A stretch of DNA of 64,000 bases. Source: Candidatus Rokuibacteriota bacterium (lineage in GTDB: Bacteria > Methylomirabilota > Methylomirabilia > Rokubacteriales > CSP1-6). The translations under genes were made by a program, and so were the position numbers. The notes under the pieces are model-generated. The model saw only the letters and a program-made list of their open reading frames with translations. It had not been told where the DNA came from and did not search any database. The DNA lies in contig QHSI01000097.1 of NCBI GenBank assembly GCA_003221515.1, positions 106,436-170,435 on the forward strand. The letters run 5' to 3'. Positions 9,282 to 16,833 of this stretch are shown piece by piece. Within the stretch, counting starts at the first letter, position 1, and each line of letters starts with the position of its first letter.

Positions 9282-10094
9282 GTGCGCGCCTCGCCGCGCG
9301 TGAGCCTCGTGATGTGCGTCTTCAACGGGCTCGAGGACACCCGCGCGTGCCTCGAGAGCCTGCGCGGTACGACCGAGCCGTTTCGCCTGATCGTCATGGA
9401 CAACGGCTCGACGGACGGGACCCCCGAGTTCCTCGAGCGCTTCGCGTACCCGTATCCGCTGACCCACGCACGGAGCGAATCCAACGCCGCCGTGATCGCC
9501 GCGCTCAACCGCGCCTGGCGGCTCGCCGACACCGAGTTCCTCTGCTTCTTGCACAACGACACGGTGATGGTGGAACCGGCGTGGCTGTCACGGCTCCTGG
9601 CCGCGCTGGCCGAGCCCGGGGTCGGGCTGGCCGGCCTCTACGGCGCCAAGCGCCTCCGCGGCGACGGCCGCGCGGCGGGCCGCACGATCGTGCACAGCCT
9701 GGTGCCCACGCCGACGGTGCGCCCACCGTGGGAGGACGTGGTCTTCGTCGACTCCGTTTGCATGGCGATCTCGCGGGAGCTCATGTGCGCCGTCGGCGGC
9801 TTCGACGAAGGCTACGGCTTCTATCACGGCCACGACCGCGACCTGTCGCTGGCGGTCCTCGAGCACGGCCGCCGGTGCGTGGTGGTCCACGCCCCGTTCG
9901 ACCACCGTGGTGGTCGAACGCGCACGCGCGGCTTCGACGCCGACCCCGGCCGCGAGCGCGCCGACCTGGCCCAGCGCCAGGCGGCGGTCACCCGCTTCGC
10001 CGCGAAGTACCGCCACCGCCTGCCGTGCGACGCGCGGGGGACCGGCGAGCGCCTGCGCGACTTCGCCAGGAAGATCGGCCGGAGGCGAGGATGA
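9282..10094 (+). CDS. Glycosyltransferase family 2
   Basis: A 270-residue GT-A glycosyltransferase with a GTG start directly behind the ribosome site AGGGAGG, which overlaps the citrate synthase stop. The family pattern is clear: SLVMCVFNGLEDTRACLESL, then IVMDNGSTDGTPEF, then CFLHNDTVM at the DXD position, and GGFDEGYGFYHGHDRDL at the acceptor site. There is no membrane segment. It is coupled by ATGA overlap to the Gfo/Idh/MocA gene, which suggests sugar-nucleotide or glycan modification, but neighbours downstream (DapF-like, LOG) do not confirm this. Confidence 0.9.
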   Translation: MRASPRVSLVMCVFNGLEDTRACLESLRGTTEPFRLIVMDNGSTDGTPEFLERFAYPYPLTHARSESNAAVIAALNRAWRLADTEFLCFLHNDTVMVEPAWLSRLLAALAEPGVGLAGLYGAKRLRGDGRAAGRTIVHSLVPTPTVRPPWEDVVFVDSVCMAISRELMCAVGGFDEGYGFYHGHDRDLSLAVLEHGRRCVVVHAPFDHRGGRTRTRGFDADPGRERADLAQRQAAVTRFAAKYRHRLPCDARGTGERLRDFARKIGRRRG

Positions 10095-11254
10095 GCGTGC
10101 TCCGGATCGGGATCGTCGGCGCCCGGTTCGCGGCCGAGCTGCACGCGACGAACTACCGGCCGCTCCGCGGCCAGCGAGTCGAGCTGACCGCGGTCTGCGC
10201 GCGCACGCCGGAGCAGGCCGAGGCCTTCGCCCGGCACCACGCGATCCCGCGTGTGTTCACCGACTATCGGGCGCTCGTCGACTCGCCGGACGTCGACGTC
10301 GTCGACATCTGCGCCACAACCGACCGCCACCACGAGATCGCGATCGCGGCGGCGCAGGCCGGCAAGCACGTCATCGTCGAGAAGCCGCTGACCGGCGCCT
10401 TCTGCGAGGCAACGGAGCCGCGCGAGCGGATGCTGGCGGTAGCACTCGCCAACGCCGACGCGGTGCTCGAGGCCGTCGCCAAGGCCGGCGTCACGCTCTG
10501 CTATGCGGAGGATTTCGTCTACGCGCCGCCGGTGGCGAAGCTCCGCCGCCTGCTCGGCGCGAGCGGCGGCGCGATCCTCGAGCTGCGGGCCGAAGAGAGC
10601 CACTCGGGCTCGCACGCCGCCTACGCTCGGCGCTGGAAGAGCGCCGGCGGCGGCGCGCTCCTCCGGATGGGCTCGCACCCGATCGGCGCGGTGCTCCACC
10701 TCAAGCACTGGGAGGGTCTGCAACGGCGTGGGCGTCCCGTGCGGGTCCGCGCGGTCTTTGCGGAGGTCGCGAACCTCACGCGACTGCCCGCGGTCTCCGG
10801 GCTCACGCGCCATATGTCGACCAAGGCCGAGGACGTCGAGGACTGGTCGGTCGCCGTCCTGACGTTCGAGGACGGCACCATGGCCACGATCCACTCGAAC
10901 GACATCACGCTGGGCGGCGTCCGCAACGTGGTGACCGCCTACCTGACCAACGCGGTCATCCAGGCGAACATCAACCCGAACAACACCCTGACCGTGTACG
11001 CGCCGGACGGGGCCGTGTGGGGCGACGAGTACATCACCGAGAAGGTCGAGACCAAGGCGGGCTGGCAGTTTCCGAGCCCGGAGGAAGACTGGATGCGTGG
11101 ATATCCCCAGGAGCTGGAGGACTTCGTGGCCGCGATCAGCGAGCGCCGCGAGCCGCTGTCGGGCGGGCTGCTGGCGCGCGAGGTCGTGGAGGTGATCTAC
11201 GCCGGCTATGTCTCGGCGGCGACGGGCCGCCGCGTCGAGCTGCCCCGGCCATGA
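10091..11254 (+). CDS. Gfo/Idh/MocA family oxidoreductase
   Basis: A 387-residue NAD(P)-dependent dehydrogenase. The N-terminal Rossmann domain shows GIVGARFAAELHATNY and the family EKP motif (HVIVEKPLTG) near residue 100. The C-terminal alpha/beta domain holds GGGALLRMGSHPIGAVLHL, the usual substrate and dimer part. Sugar, sugar-acid or inositol-like substrates are typical of the family. It is coupled at both ends: ATGA overlap with the glycosyltransferase before it and with the DapF homologue after it. Confidence 0.92.
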   Translation: MSVLRIGIVGARFAAELHATNYRPLRGQRVELTAVCARTPEQAEAFARHHAIPRVFTDYRALVDSPDVDVVDICATTDRHHEIAIAAAQAGKHVIVEKPLTGAFCEATEPRERMLAVALANADAVLEAVAKAGVTLCYAEDFVYAPPVAKLRRLLGASGGAILELRAEESHSGSHAAYARRWKSAGGGALLRMGSHPIGAVLHLKHWEGLQRRGRPVRVRAVFAEVANLTRLPAVSGLTRHMSTKAEDVEDWSVAVLTFEDGTMATIHSNDITLGGVRNVVTAYLTNAVIQANINPNNTLTVYAPDGAVWGDEYITEKVETKAGWQFPSPEEDWMRGYPQELEDFVAAISERREPLSGGLLAREVVEVIYAGYVSAATGRRVELPRP

Positions 11255-12108
11255 TCCCCTTCGCGAAGGGGCACGGGCTCGGCAACGACTACATCGTCAT
11301 CGACGAGGCAGATCTGAAGGCGCCGCTCTCCCCGAAGGCCATCGAGCGCATCTGCGATCGGAACTGGGGCGTGGGCTCCGACGGGATTCTGTTGTCGGTC
11401 CCGAGCTCGCGCGCCGATTTTGGATTGCGCATCTTCAACCCCGACGGGAGCGAGGCGGAGAAGTCCGGTAACGGGCTCCGCATCTTCGCGAAGTACCTCT
11501 GGGACCACGGCCGCGCAAAGAAGGCGACATTCACGGTCGACACCAAGGGGGGCGTCGTCGAGTGCCAGTGCCGGGTCGAGACCGGCCGGATGGGCTTCGT
11601 CACCGTGGAGATGGGCCGGGCGACCTTCCGCGCGCCCGAGATCCCGATGAACGGGCCGGACCGCGACGTGGTGAGCGTGCCGCTCCAGCTCGCCGATGGC
11701 ACCACGCTGGCCGTCACCGCGGTGTCGGTCGGCAACCCGCACTGCGTGACCTTCGTGGATCGCTTGGACGAGGGCGAGTGCCGCCGGCTCGGTCCGCTCA
11801 TCGAGAACCACCCGGCGTTTCCGAACCGGACGAACGTCCAGTTCGCGAAGGTGTCCGGCCGCGGCTCGGTCGACATCCGCATCTGGGAGCGCGGCGCCGG
11901 CTACACGCTGGCCTCCGGCTCGTCCTCGTGCGGCGCCGCCTCCGCGGCGGTGAAGAACGGTCTCTGCGACCACGGTCGGGTGCGGGTCGGCATGCCCGGC
12001 GGCGAGCTCACGATCGAGGTGCGCCCGGACTGGTCGCTCCGACTGGACGGCCCCGTCGAGGAGGTCTATCGCGGGACCCTCACCGCAGAGTTCGCGGCGT
12101 CGCTGTGA
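11251..12108 (+). CDS. DapF-fold isomerase lacking both catalytic cysteines
   Basis: A 285-residue protein with the complete diaminopimelate epimerase fold: KGHGLGNDYIVID, GVGSDGIL, IFNPDGSEAEKSGNGLRIF, SVGNPHC, NVQFAK and ERGAGYTLASGSSSCGAA. In DapF two cysteines (in CGNG and ACGTG) are the acid/base pair. Here they are Ser72 (KSGNG, codon at 11464) and Ser222 (LASGS, codon at 11914); a non-catalytic Cys227 five residues later remains. Length matches DapF (270-290). It may be an epimerase with serine/water chemistry, another isomerase, or an inactive homologue. No other lysine-pathway gene is next to it; neighbours are coupled by ATGA and GTGA overlaps. Confidence 0.85.
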   Translation: MIPFAKGHGLGNDYIVIDEADLKAPLSPKAIERICDRNWGVGSDGILLSVPSSRADFGLRIFNPDGSEAEKSGNGLRIFAKYLWDHGRAKKATFTVDTKGGVVECQCRVETGRMGFVTVEMGRATFRAPEIPMNGPDRDVVSVPLQLADGTTLAVTAVSVGNPHCVTFVDRLDEGECRRLGPLIENHPAFPNRTNVQFAKVSGRGSVDIRIWERGAGYTLASGSSSCGAASAAVKNGLCDHGRVRVGMPGGELTIEVRPDWSLRLDGPVEEVYRGTLTAEFAASL

Positions 12109-12689
12109 GCCGCCTCTGCGTCTTCTGCGGCTCGTCGGCAGGCGGTCGCCCCGGCTATGCCGACGTCGCGCGCCGTCTCGGCGCCGAGCTGGTGGCGCGG
12201 GGGATCGGCCTGGTCTACGGAGGCGGCAAGGTGGGGCTCATGGGCGTCCTCGCCGACGCGGTGCTGACCCAGGGCGGCGAAGCGATCGGCATCATCCCGG
12301 AGCCGCTGGTTGCTCGCGAGCTGGCCCACCGCGGTCTCACCGAGCTGCGCATCGTGGGCTCGATGCACGAGCGCAAGGCGACGATGGCCGCGCTGGCCGA
12401 CGGGTTCATCGCGCTGCCCGGCGGCTTCGGCACCCTCGAGGAGACGTTCGAGATCCTGACCTGGGCGCAGCTCGGCATCCACGCCAAGCCGGTGGGCGTC
12501 CTGAACGTGGAAGGCTACTGGGACGGGCTCCGCCAGCTCGTCGGTCAGGCCGTGGCGGAAGGCTTCGTGCGGCCGGAGTACGCCGAGCTGTTGATGTTCG
12601 CCGAGACGCCGGCCGCACTGCTCGATCGGTTCGCCGCCTGGCGCCCGCCCGATATTCCCCGGGCCTGGCTCGATCCGAGCCGCGTGTAG
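12105..12689 (+). CDS. LOG family protein (TIGR00730-type nucleoside-5'-monophosphate phosphoribohydrolase)
   Basis: A 194-residue Rossmann-fold protein with a GTG start overlapping the previous stop. Family motifs are intact: CVFCGSS, YGGGKVGLMG, SMHERKATM and PGGFGTLEE, the last carrying the catalytic glutamate region. LOG enzymes cleave cytokinin-type or other nucleoside monophosphates to base and ribose 5-phosphate; old annotations as lysine decarboxylase are wrong. The last 145 bases are overlapped by the opposite-strand membrane-protein gene. Confidence 0.93.
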   Translation: MSRLCVFCGSSAGGRPGYADVARRLGAELVARGIGLVYGGGKVGLMGVLADAVLTQGGEAIGIIPEPLVARELAHRGLTELRIVGSMHERKATMAALADGFIALPGGFGTLEETFEILTWAQLGIHAKPVGVLNVEGYWDGLRQLVGQAVAEGFVRPEYAELLMFAETPAALLDRFAAWRPPDIPRAWLDPSRV

Positions 12690-13768
12690 CGCTCCATCAG
12701 CTCCGCCACGCGCGAAGCGCACGCCGAGCCCGCCAGCGCGGCGACCAGCGTGAGCGCCAGCGCGAGCGCCGAGTCCTCGATCGACGGCAGCGCGTGACTC
12801 AACGCCGGCAGGCGCCCGAGCGCGACTCCGGCGACCAGCGCGAGCGAGACGCCGAAGACGACGGCCGCGAGGCGCCGACGTCTCGACGGATTCGCGACGG
12901 CCATCAGCGCTCCCGGAACCAGCGGGATCAGACGCAGGGTCAGTGACCGCCCCGGGGTCGTGCCGTTGCGCCGGGCCATCTCATGGGCGACGGCGATGGG
13001 CGAAGACGGATCGGCGGCGATCGCTTCCTCGATGGCCGGTCTCGGCTGGAGCAGCGCAAATCCAATATCACCGACCACGAGGATCGAGAGCTGCACGGCG
13101 AGCGCGCCCACGGTGAGCACGAGCGGGATGCTGCGGCTGCGCGCCACGCGGGCGACGAGACCGAGCGCGAACGTGAACGCCAGCGTGCCCAGGATCGCGT
13201 AGGTGAAGAAGAAGACTCCCCCGCGATGGAACGCCGTCTGGATCGACGGGTCGACCATGATGTAGAACGTGCCGAGCAGCAGGACGCCGCCGGCGGCGAG
13301 CGCGGCCCAGCGCCGCCCGCCCTCGTCGTACACCTCGAGCGCGATCAGCACGATGCCGAGGTTCGAGACCTGCGAGCCGGCGAGGGCCAGGAGGTGCGGC
13401 AGGCTCCAGAGGGTCACGTCGATCCCAAAGAGGCGGTGCCACAGGTCGTCGATGGGCGCGGCCAGGATGGCAATGGCGATGCCCCACCACGCCAGGTGAA
13501 AGCCACGCGTCCCGGCGAGGCCCACGACCGTCACGGCGTCTGGCGGCGGCGCTCTACGCCGCGTCCGCCACGTCTCCAGCGCCAGGACGCCGAGCGAGAT
13601 CATCGCGGTCGCGGCGACGGCGGCGTACGCCATCACGTGGGGAGCGATCCAGAACGAATCGCGGCCGATCAGCAGGTGCCAGCGGATGTCCCAGCCCACG
13701 CCCCAGCCGCCGACGAGCTTCGCCGCGAGCAAGGCCCAGAGGGCTCCGCGCCGGAGGGTCATCCGCAC
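12545..13768 (-). CDS. Multi-pass membrane protein of unknown function
   Basis: A 407-residue protein with about nine to ten hydrophobic segments and a conserved-looking first part (WDIRWHLLIGRDSFWIAPHVMAY, DLWHRLFGIDVTLWSLPHL). The His/Trp-rich loops could bind a metal or haem, but I do not recognise the family. The natural end seems to be near MERYTRLGSS; the last 48 residues are read from the antisense of the LOG gene and are low-complexity (RSSSAAGVSANINSSAYSG). The frame has no stop until 12545, so it runs 145 bases into the convergent gene. Confidence 0.75.
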   Translation of the reverse strand: MRMTLRRGALWALLAAKLVGGWGVGWDIRWHLLIGRDSFWIAPHVMAYAAVAATAMISLGVLALETWRTRRRAPPPDAVTVVGLAGTRGFHLAWWGIAIAILAAPIDDLWHRLFGIDVTLWSLPHLLALAGSQVSNLGIVLIALEVYDEGGRRWAALAAGGVLLLGTFYIMVDPSIQTAFHRGGVFFFTYAILGTLAFTFALGLVARVARSRSIPLVLTVGALAVQLSILVVGDIGFALLQPRPAIEEAIAADPSSPIAVAHEMARRNGTTPGRSLTLRLIPLVPGALMAVANPSRRRRLAAVVFGVSLALVAGVALGRLPALSHALPSIEDSALALALTLVAALAGSACASRVAELMERYTRLGSSQARGISGGRQAANRSSSAAGVSANINSSAYSGRTKPSATA

Positions 13769-13794
13769 GGGCTCATGTTACACTTCGCGCCGCA

Positions 13795-14166
13795 GTGATT
13801 GCCTCGTGGTGCTGGGACCTCGTCGAGCCATACCTCACGCGCAATCTCGTCAACCGGGGCGTCGCGCGCCCGACCCGCCGGGAGATCCTCGAGGAATTCC
13901 TGCGCGTGTGGCCGGAGTTCACGGCGACGATCGGCGTGCAGGAGCCGTGGGCGGGAACGATCCGGTTCAAGTGGCTCGCGCGTCTGTCGTCGAGCGAGAT
14001 GGAGTCGTTCCTGGAGGACCCGACCGGCTGGATCCGCGCCCAGTTTGGCGGGGGGAAGTTCAAGATGAACCTGCATCACGGGATGCACTTCGTGAACACG
14101 CGCAACTTCAAGCCCGAGGGCGATCCACGCTGGAGCGACGCGCCCGCGCTCGATCTCGACGCGTAG
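13795..14166 (+). CDS. Conserved-looking small soluble protein, unknown function
   Basis: A 123-residue protein with a GTG start, divergent from the membrane protein by 26 bases. It has ordinary globular composition (TRREILEEFLRVWPEFTATIG, FKWLARLSSSEMESFLEDPTGW, GGKFKMNLHHGMHFVNTRNFKP). No signal peptide or membrane segment is visible and I do not recognise the family. An alternative frame starting at 13799 is a low-complexity shadow. Confidence 0.65.
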   Translation: MIASWCWDLVEPYLTRNLVNRGVARPTRREILEEFLRVWPEFTATIGVQEPWAGTIRFKWLARLSSSEMESFLEDPTGWIRAQFGGGKFKMNLHHGMHFVNTRNFKPEGDPRWSDAPALDLDA

Positions 14167-14200
14167 CCGGGCGGATTTGCAGGGAAGGAGCGACGGAGAC

Positions 14201-14383
14201 ATGCCGAGTGACGAGACGCGACGCGTGCTGAAGCTCTTCGGCGTGGCGGTGACGAGCCTGGAGGACGCGATCGATCAGGCCGCGCCGATGGACGAGATCA
14301 TGAAGTGGGACCGGGAGCTCGCCGAGCGCACGCGCGAGACGCTCGCCCTCGTCGAGCGCCTGCGGAGCCGGCGCATCGCCTGA
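14201..14383 (+). CDS. Small acidic helical protein, unknown function
   Basis: A 60-residue protein starting at the ATG that follows a GGAAGGAG-type ribosome site at about 14183-14190. The sequence is helical and charged (SLEDAIDQAAPMDEIMKWDRELAERTRETLALVERLRSRR), consistent with a coiled coil or small partner protein. Its stop overlaps the next start (TGATG at 14381-14385), so it is coupled to the metal-receptor gene. Confidence 0.6.
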   Translation: MPSDETRRVLKLFGVAVTSLEDAIDQAAPMDEIMKWDRELAERTRETLALVERLRSRRIA

Positions 14384-15207
14384 TGGCGGCGCGCGTCGAC
14401 GCGTCGGGCGTCGCCCTGCCGCTGGCGCGGCCGCCGCGGCGGATCGTGTCGCTGGTGCCGAGCATCACCGAGACGCTGTGCGCGCTCGGGCTCGCCGACG
14501 CGCTGGTCGGCGTCACGGTCTATTGCGTCGAGCCCCGCGACGTCGTGGGCGGCAAGGTTCGCGTGGGCGGCGAGAAAGACCCGGACCTCGACAAGATCCT
14601 GGCACTCGCCCCCGACCTGGTCGTGGCCAACATCGAGGAGAACCTCCGCGAGCACGTCGACCAGCTGCGCGCCTGGTCGATCCCGGTCTGGGTCACGTAT
14701 CCGCGTACGGTGGCCGAGGGCATCCGGCTGATCGGCGAGCTCGGTGAGGTGACCGGGACCACGGAGCGCGCGGCGCAGCTGCTGGGGGAGCTCGAGCCCC
14801 TGTACGCACGGGTCCGCGCCGCGCGCGCCGGACGACCGCCGGTGACGGTGTTCTATCCGATCTGGCGCAATCCGTACATGACGATCAACAGCGACACGTT
14901 CGTTCACGACATGCTCGACACGTGCGGGGCCAGGAACATCTTCTCGGATCGGTCGGAACGCTACCCGAGCGTCACGCTGGACGAGGTCGCGGCGCGGCGG
15001 CCCGACGTCATTCTGTTGCCCGACGAGCCCTTCAGGTTCAGACGCGCTCATCTCGCCGACTTCGCCCCGTATGCCGACGTGCCAGCGGTGCGTCACGGGC
15101 GGATCTACCTCGTCGACGGCAAGCCGTTCTCGTGGCACGGGCCCAGGATCGCGGACGCGCTGCGCACGCTCCCTGGGCTGATCGGCGGGGGGGCTACTTC
15201 TTCCTGA
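14383..15207 (+). CDS. BtuF/FhuD-like helical-backbone metal receptor domain protein without signal peptide
   Basis: A 274-residue periplasmic-binding-protein fold of the cobalamin/siderophore type: RRIVSLVPSITETLCALGLADALVGVT, then ALAPDLVVAN, TYPRTVAEGIRLIGELGEVTG and a C-terminal lobe with LPDEPFRF. The family usually binds vitamin B12, haem or Fe-siderophores in the periplasm for an ABC importer. Here there is no signal peptide (it starts MAARVDASG) and no permease or ATPase beside it. Either the true start is different, it acts in the cytosol, or it belongs to the widespread orphan type. It is coupled to the 60-residue gene before it. Confidence 0.85.
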   Translation: MAARVDASGVALPLARPPRRIVSLVPSITETLCALGLADALVGVTVYCVEPRDVVGGKVRVGGEKDPDLDKILALAPDLVVANIEENLREHVDQLRAWSIPVWVTYPRTVAEGIRLIGELGEVTGTTERAAQLLGELEPLYARVRAARAGRPPVTVFYPIWRNPYMTINSDTFVHDMLDTCGARNIFSDRSERYPSVTLDEVAARRPDVILLPDEPFRFRRAHLADFAPYADVPAVRHGRIYLVDGKPFSWHGPRIADALRTLPGLIGGGATSS

Positions 15208-15343
15208 CCGGAAGGATCCAGTCGAGCCACGGCGCGGCCGCGACCATGAACAACCCGGGGATCGCCACACCGGCGACCATGCCGACGATCGACAGGAACA
15301 CCACGGAGATCATCATCGCGCACGTGTCGAAGAGCAAGGTCAT
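15194..15343 (-). CDS. 49-residue single- or double-span membrane protein coupled to ridA
   Basis: A small gene starting at the ATG 3 bases after the ridA stop, with a GAGGTAG ribosome site inside the ridA end. The protein is nearly all hydrophobic: FDTCAMMISVVFLSIVGMVAGVA then PGLFMVAAAPWLDWILP, ending VRKK. This fits one long or two short membrane segments with a positive C-terminus. The 3' end overlaps the convergent metal-receptor gene by 14 bases. Function is unknown. Confidence 0.6.
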   Translation of the reverse strand: MTLLFDTCAMMISVVFLSIVGMVAGVAIPGLFMVAAAPWLDWILPVRKK

Positions 15344-15346
15344 GGC

Positions 15347-15808
15347 TCAATCTACCTCGAGCACCATCTCGATCTCGACCGGAATATTGACCGGCAGCCC
15401 GCCCATGCCGACCGCGGAGCGCGCGTGCTTGCCGATGGCCTCGCCGAAGACTTCGACCATCAGGTCGGAGAAGCCGTTGATGACCTTCGGCTGATCGCCG
15501 AACCCTTCGGCCGAATTGACCATGCCGAGCACCTTGACCACGCGGCGGACCTTGTCGAGGCTGCCGAGATTCGCGCGCACGGTGGCCAGCAGGGAGAGGC
15601 CCACTTCGCGCGCGACCTGATAGCCCTGCTCGATCGTGAGATCCTTGCCGACCTTGCCCTGCGACGTCGCCTTGCCGTCCCGTACGGGGCCGTGGCCCGA
15701 GACGAAGAGGAGATTACCCGTCCGGACGGCGCCGACGTAGTTGGCCATCGGGCTGCTGGGCTTCGGGAGCGTGATGTTCTTTTCCTTGAGTCGCGCTTCT
15801 GCGCTCAT
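15347..15808 (-). CDS. RidA family protein (YjgF/YER057c/UK114)
   Basis: A 153-residue RidA-fold protein with NYVGAVRTGNLLFVSGHGPVRDG at the N-terminus, a long central helix and GMGGLPVNIPVEIEMVLEVD at the C-terminus. RidA enzymes hydrolyse reactive enamines and imines. The canonical C-terminal arginine (in the family signature RxxV..) is not in its usual context: the sequence here reads HARSAVGMGGLP, placing it in the larger Rid subgroups rather than classical RidA. The ribosome site GAGGAGG lies 10 bases before the ATG. It heads a two-gene unit with the 49-residue membrane protein. Confidence 0.88.
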   Translation of the reverse strand: MSAEARLKEKNITLPKPSSPMANYVGAVRTGNLLFVSGHGPVRDGKATSQGKVGKDLTIEQGYQVAREVGLSLLATVRANLGSLDKVRRVVKVLGMVNSAEGFGDQPKVINGFSDLMVEVFGEAIGKHARSAVGMGGLPVNIPVEIEMVLEVD

Positions 15809-15833
15809 GGCGACGTGTCCTCCTCGAAGAATC

Positions 15834-16685
15834 GTGCACGATCACGAAGCGAATGACAGCGGCGACGACATCGTGGCACACTGGCTCGTGCCCGTCAAAC
15901 CGACGCCGGTGACTCCGGCCCTGGCCGCCACGCTGGTGCTTCTCCGCGATCGCTCTCACGGCGCGTCCGACGTCCTCCTGATCCGGCGTCACAGCGCGAG
16001 CAAGTTCGCCGCGGGTGACTTCGTGTTCCCGGGCGGCAAGATCGAAGTCAGCGACGGACCCGCCGATGCCGCCGGCTGGTGCCGCGGCGTCGACGCGAGC
16101 CTGGCCGCCCGCGTTCTCGACCTCGAGGCGGCGCCCCACGCCGCCCTCGGTCACTGGGTCGGCGTGATCCGCGAGACGTTCGAGGAGGTGGGCATCCTGC
16201 TCGCCTGGGCGCCCGACGGCAGTCCCGCGCGCGTCGATGGCCGCCGTCTGGCCGAATACCGCCGCGCTTGCCAGGCGGACCACCGCACGTTCTGGGAGAT
16301 GCTGCGCGCCGAGCGGCTCACGCTGGCGACCGACGGGCTCGTGTACTTCGCTCACTGGATCACGCCAGAGATCCAGCCGCTGCGCTTCGATACGCGCTTC
16401 TTCGCGGCCGCGATGCCGGCCGGCCAGGAGGCCATCGCGGACGAGCAGGAAATCACCGAGGTCAAGTGGCTGGCTCCGCGCGAGGCGCTCGACGCTCACG
16501 CCCGGGGTGAGCTGTCGCTCCGCAATCCCACCGTGAAGAACCTCGAGCTGTTCGACGGGGCGGCGTCGACGGCCGCCGCGCTCGATCGCGTGCGCGGGCG
16601 TCAGGTGAGGACCATCCTCCCGCGCGTGATCATGGAAGGCGACCAGCGCCGCGTCCTGCTCCCCGGCGAGCCGGGTTATTACTAG
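15834..16685 (+). CDS. Nudix hydrolase, NUDT19-like
   Basis: A 283-residue Nudix protein. FVFPGGKIE and the REtFEEVGI part of the Nudix box (RETFEEVGILLAW) are clear but separated by an insertion of about 35 residues, as in NUDT19-type CoA/acyl-CoA diphosphohydrolases. The C-terminal half (HWITPEIQPLRFDTRFF) also matches that group. I chose the GTG at 15834, outside the divergent ridA gene; longer in-frame starts lie inside ridA, and GTGs at 15873 and 15888 are possible. Confidence 0.88.
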   Translation: MHDHEANDSGDDIVAHWLVPVKPTPVTPALAATLVLLRDRSHGASDVLLIRRHSASKFAAGDFVFPGGKIEVSDGPADAAGWCRGVDASLAARVLDLEAAPHAALGHWVGVIRETFEEVGILLAWAPDGSPARVDGRRLAEYRRACQADHRTFWEMLRAERLTLATDGLVYFAHWITPEIQPLRFDTRFFAAAMPAGQEAIADEQEITEVKWLAPREALDAHARGELSLRNPTVKNLELFDGAASTAAALDRVRGRQVRTILPRVIMEGDQRRVLLPGEPGYY

Positions 16686-16690
16686 ACATG

Positions 16691-16710
16691 GGGGGCCTCG
16701 AAGGGCCCCC
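16691..16710 (+). terminator. GC-rich hairpin after the Nudix gene
   Basis: A 7-bp stem (GGGGGCC / GGCCCCC) with a TCGAAG loop begins 5 bases after the Nudix stop. No T-tract follows, so a factor-independent terminator is only possible, not certain. The rest of 16711-16833 is GC-rich sequence without a gene. Confidence 0.5.
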
Positions 16711-16833
16711 AAGCCCCCAACGCTCGGATCGCCCCGGCGTCGCCGTGGCGCTCCTCGACGTTGCTCGGCGTCCCCGGGGCCGCGAAGGGCGGCTCCCCCC
16801 CAGAGTTTATGGCTGGCCGGCCCCTCGATAGCG

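Noticed and set aside
13799..14068. Alternative 89-codon frame over the small soluble protein gene
   Set aside because: It is Ser/Arg/Gly-rich shadow text; the 123-residue frame at 13795 has normal protein composition.
16711..16833. Possible second hairpin for the haloperoxidase gene in the G/C runs near 16780-16800
   Set aside because: The arms pair only with a bulge and no T-tract follows; not distinguishable from background GC.
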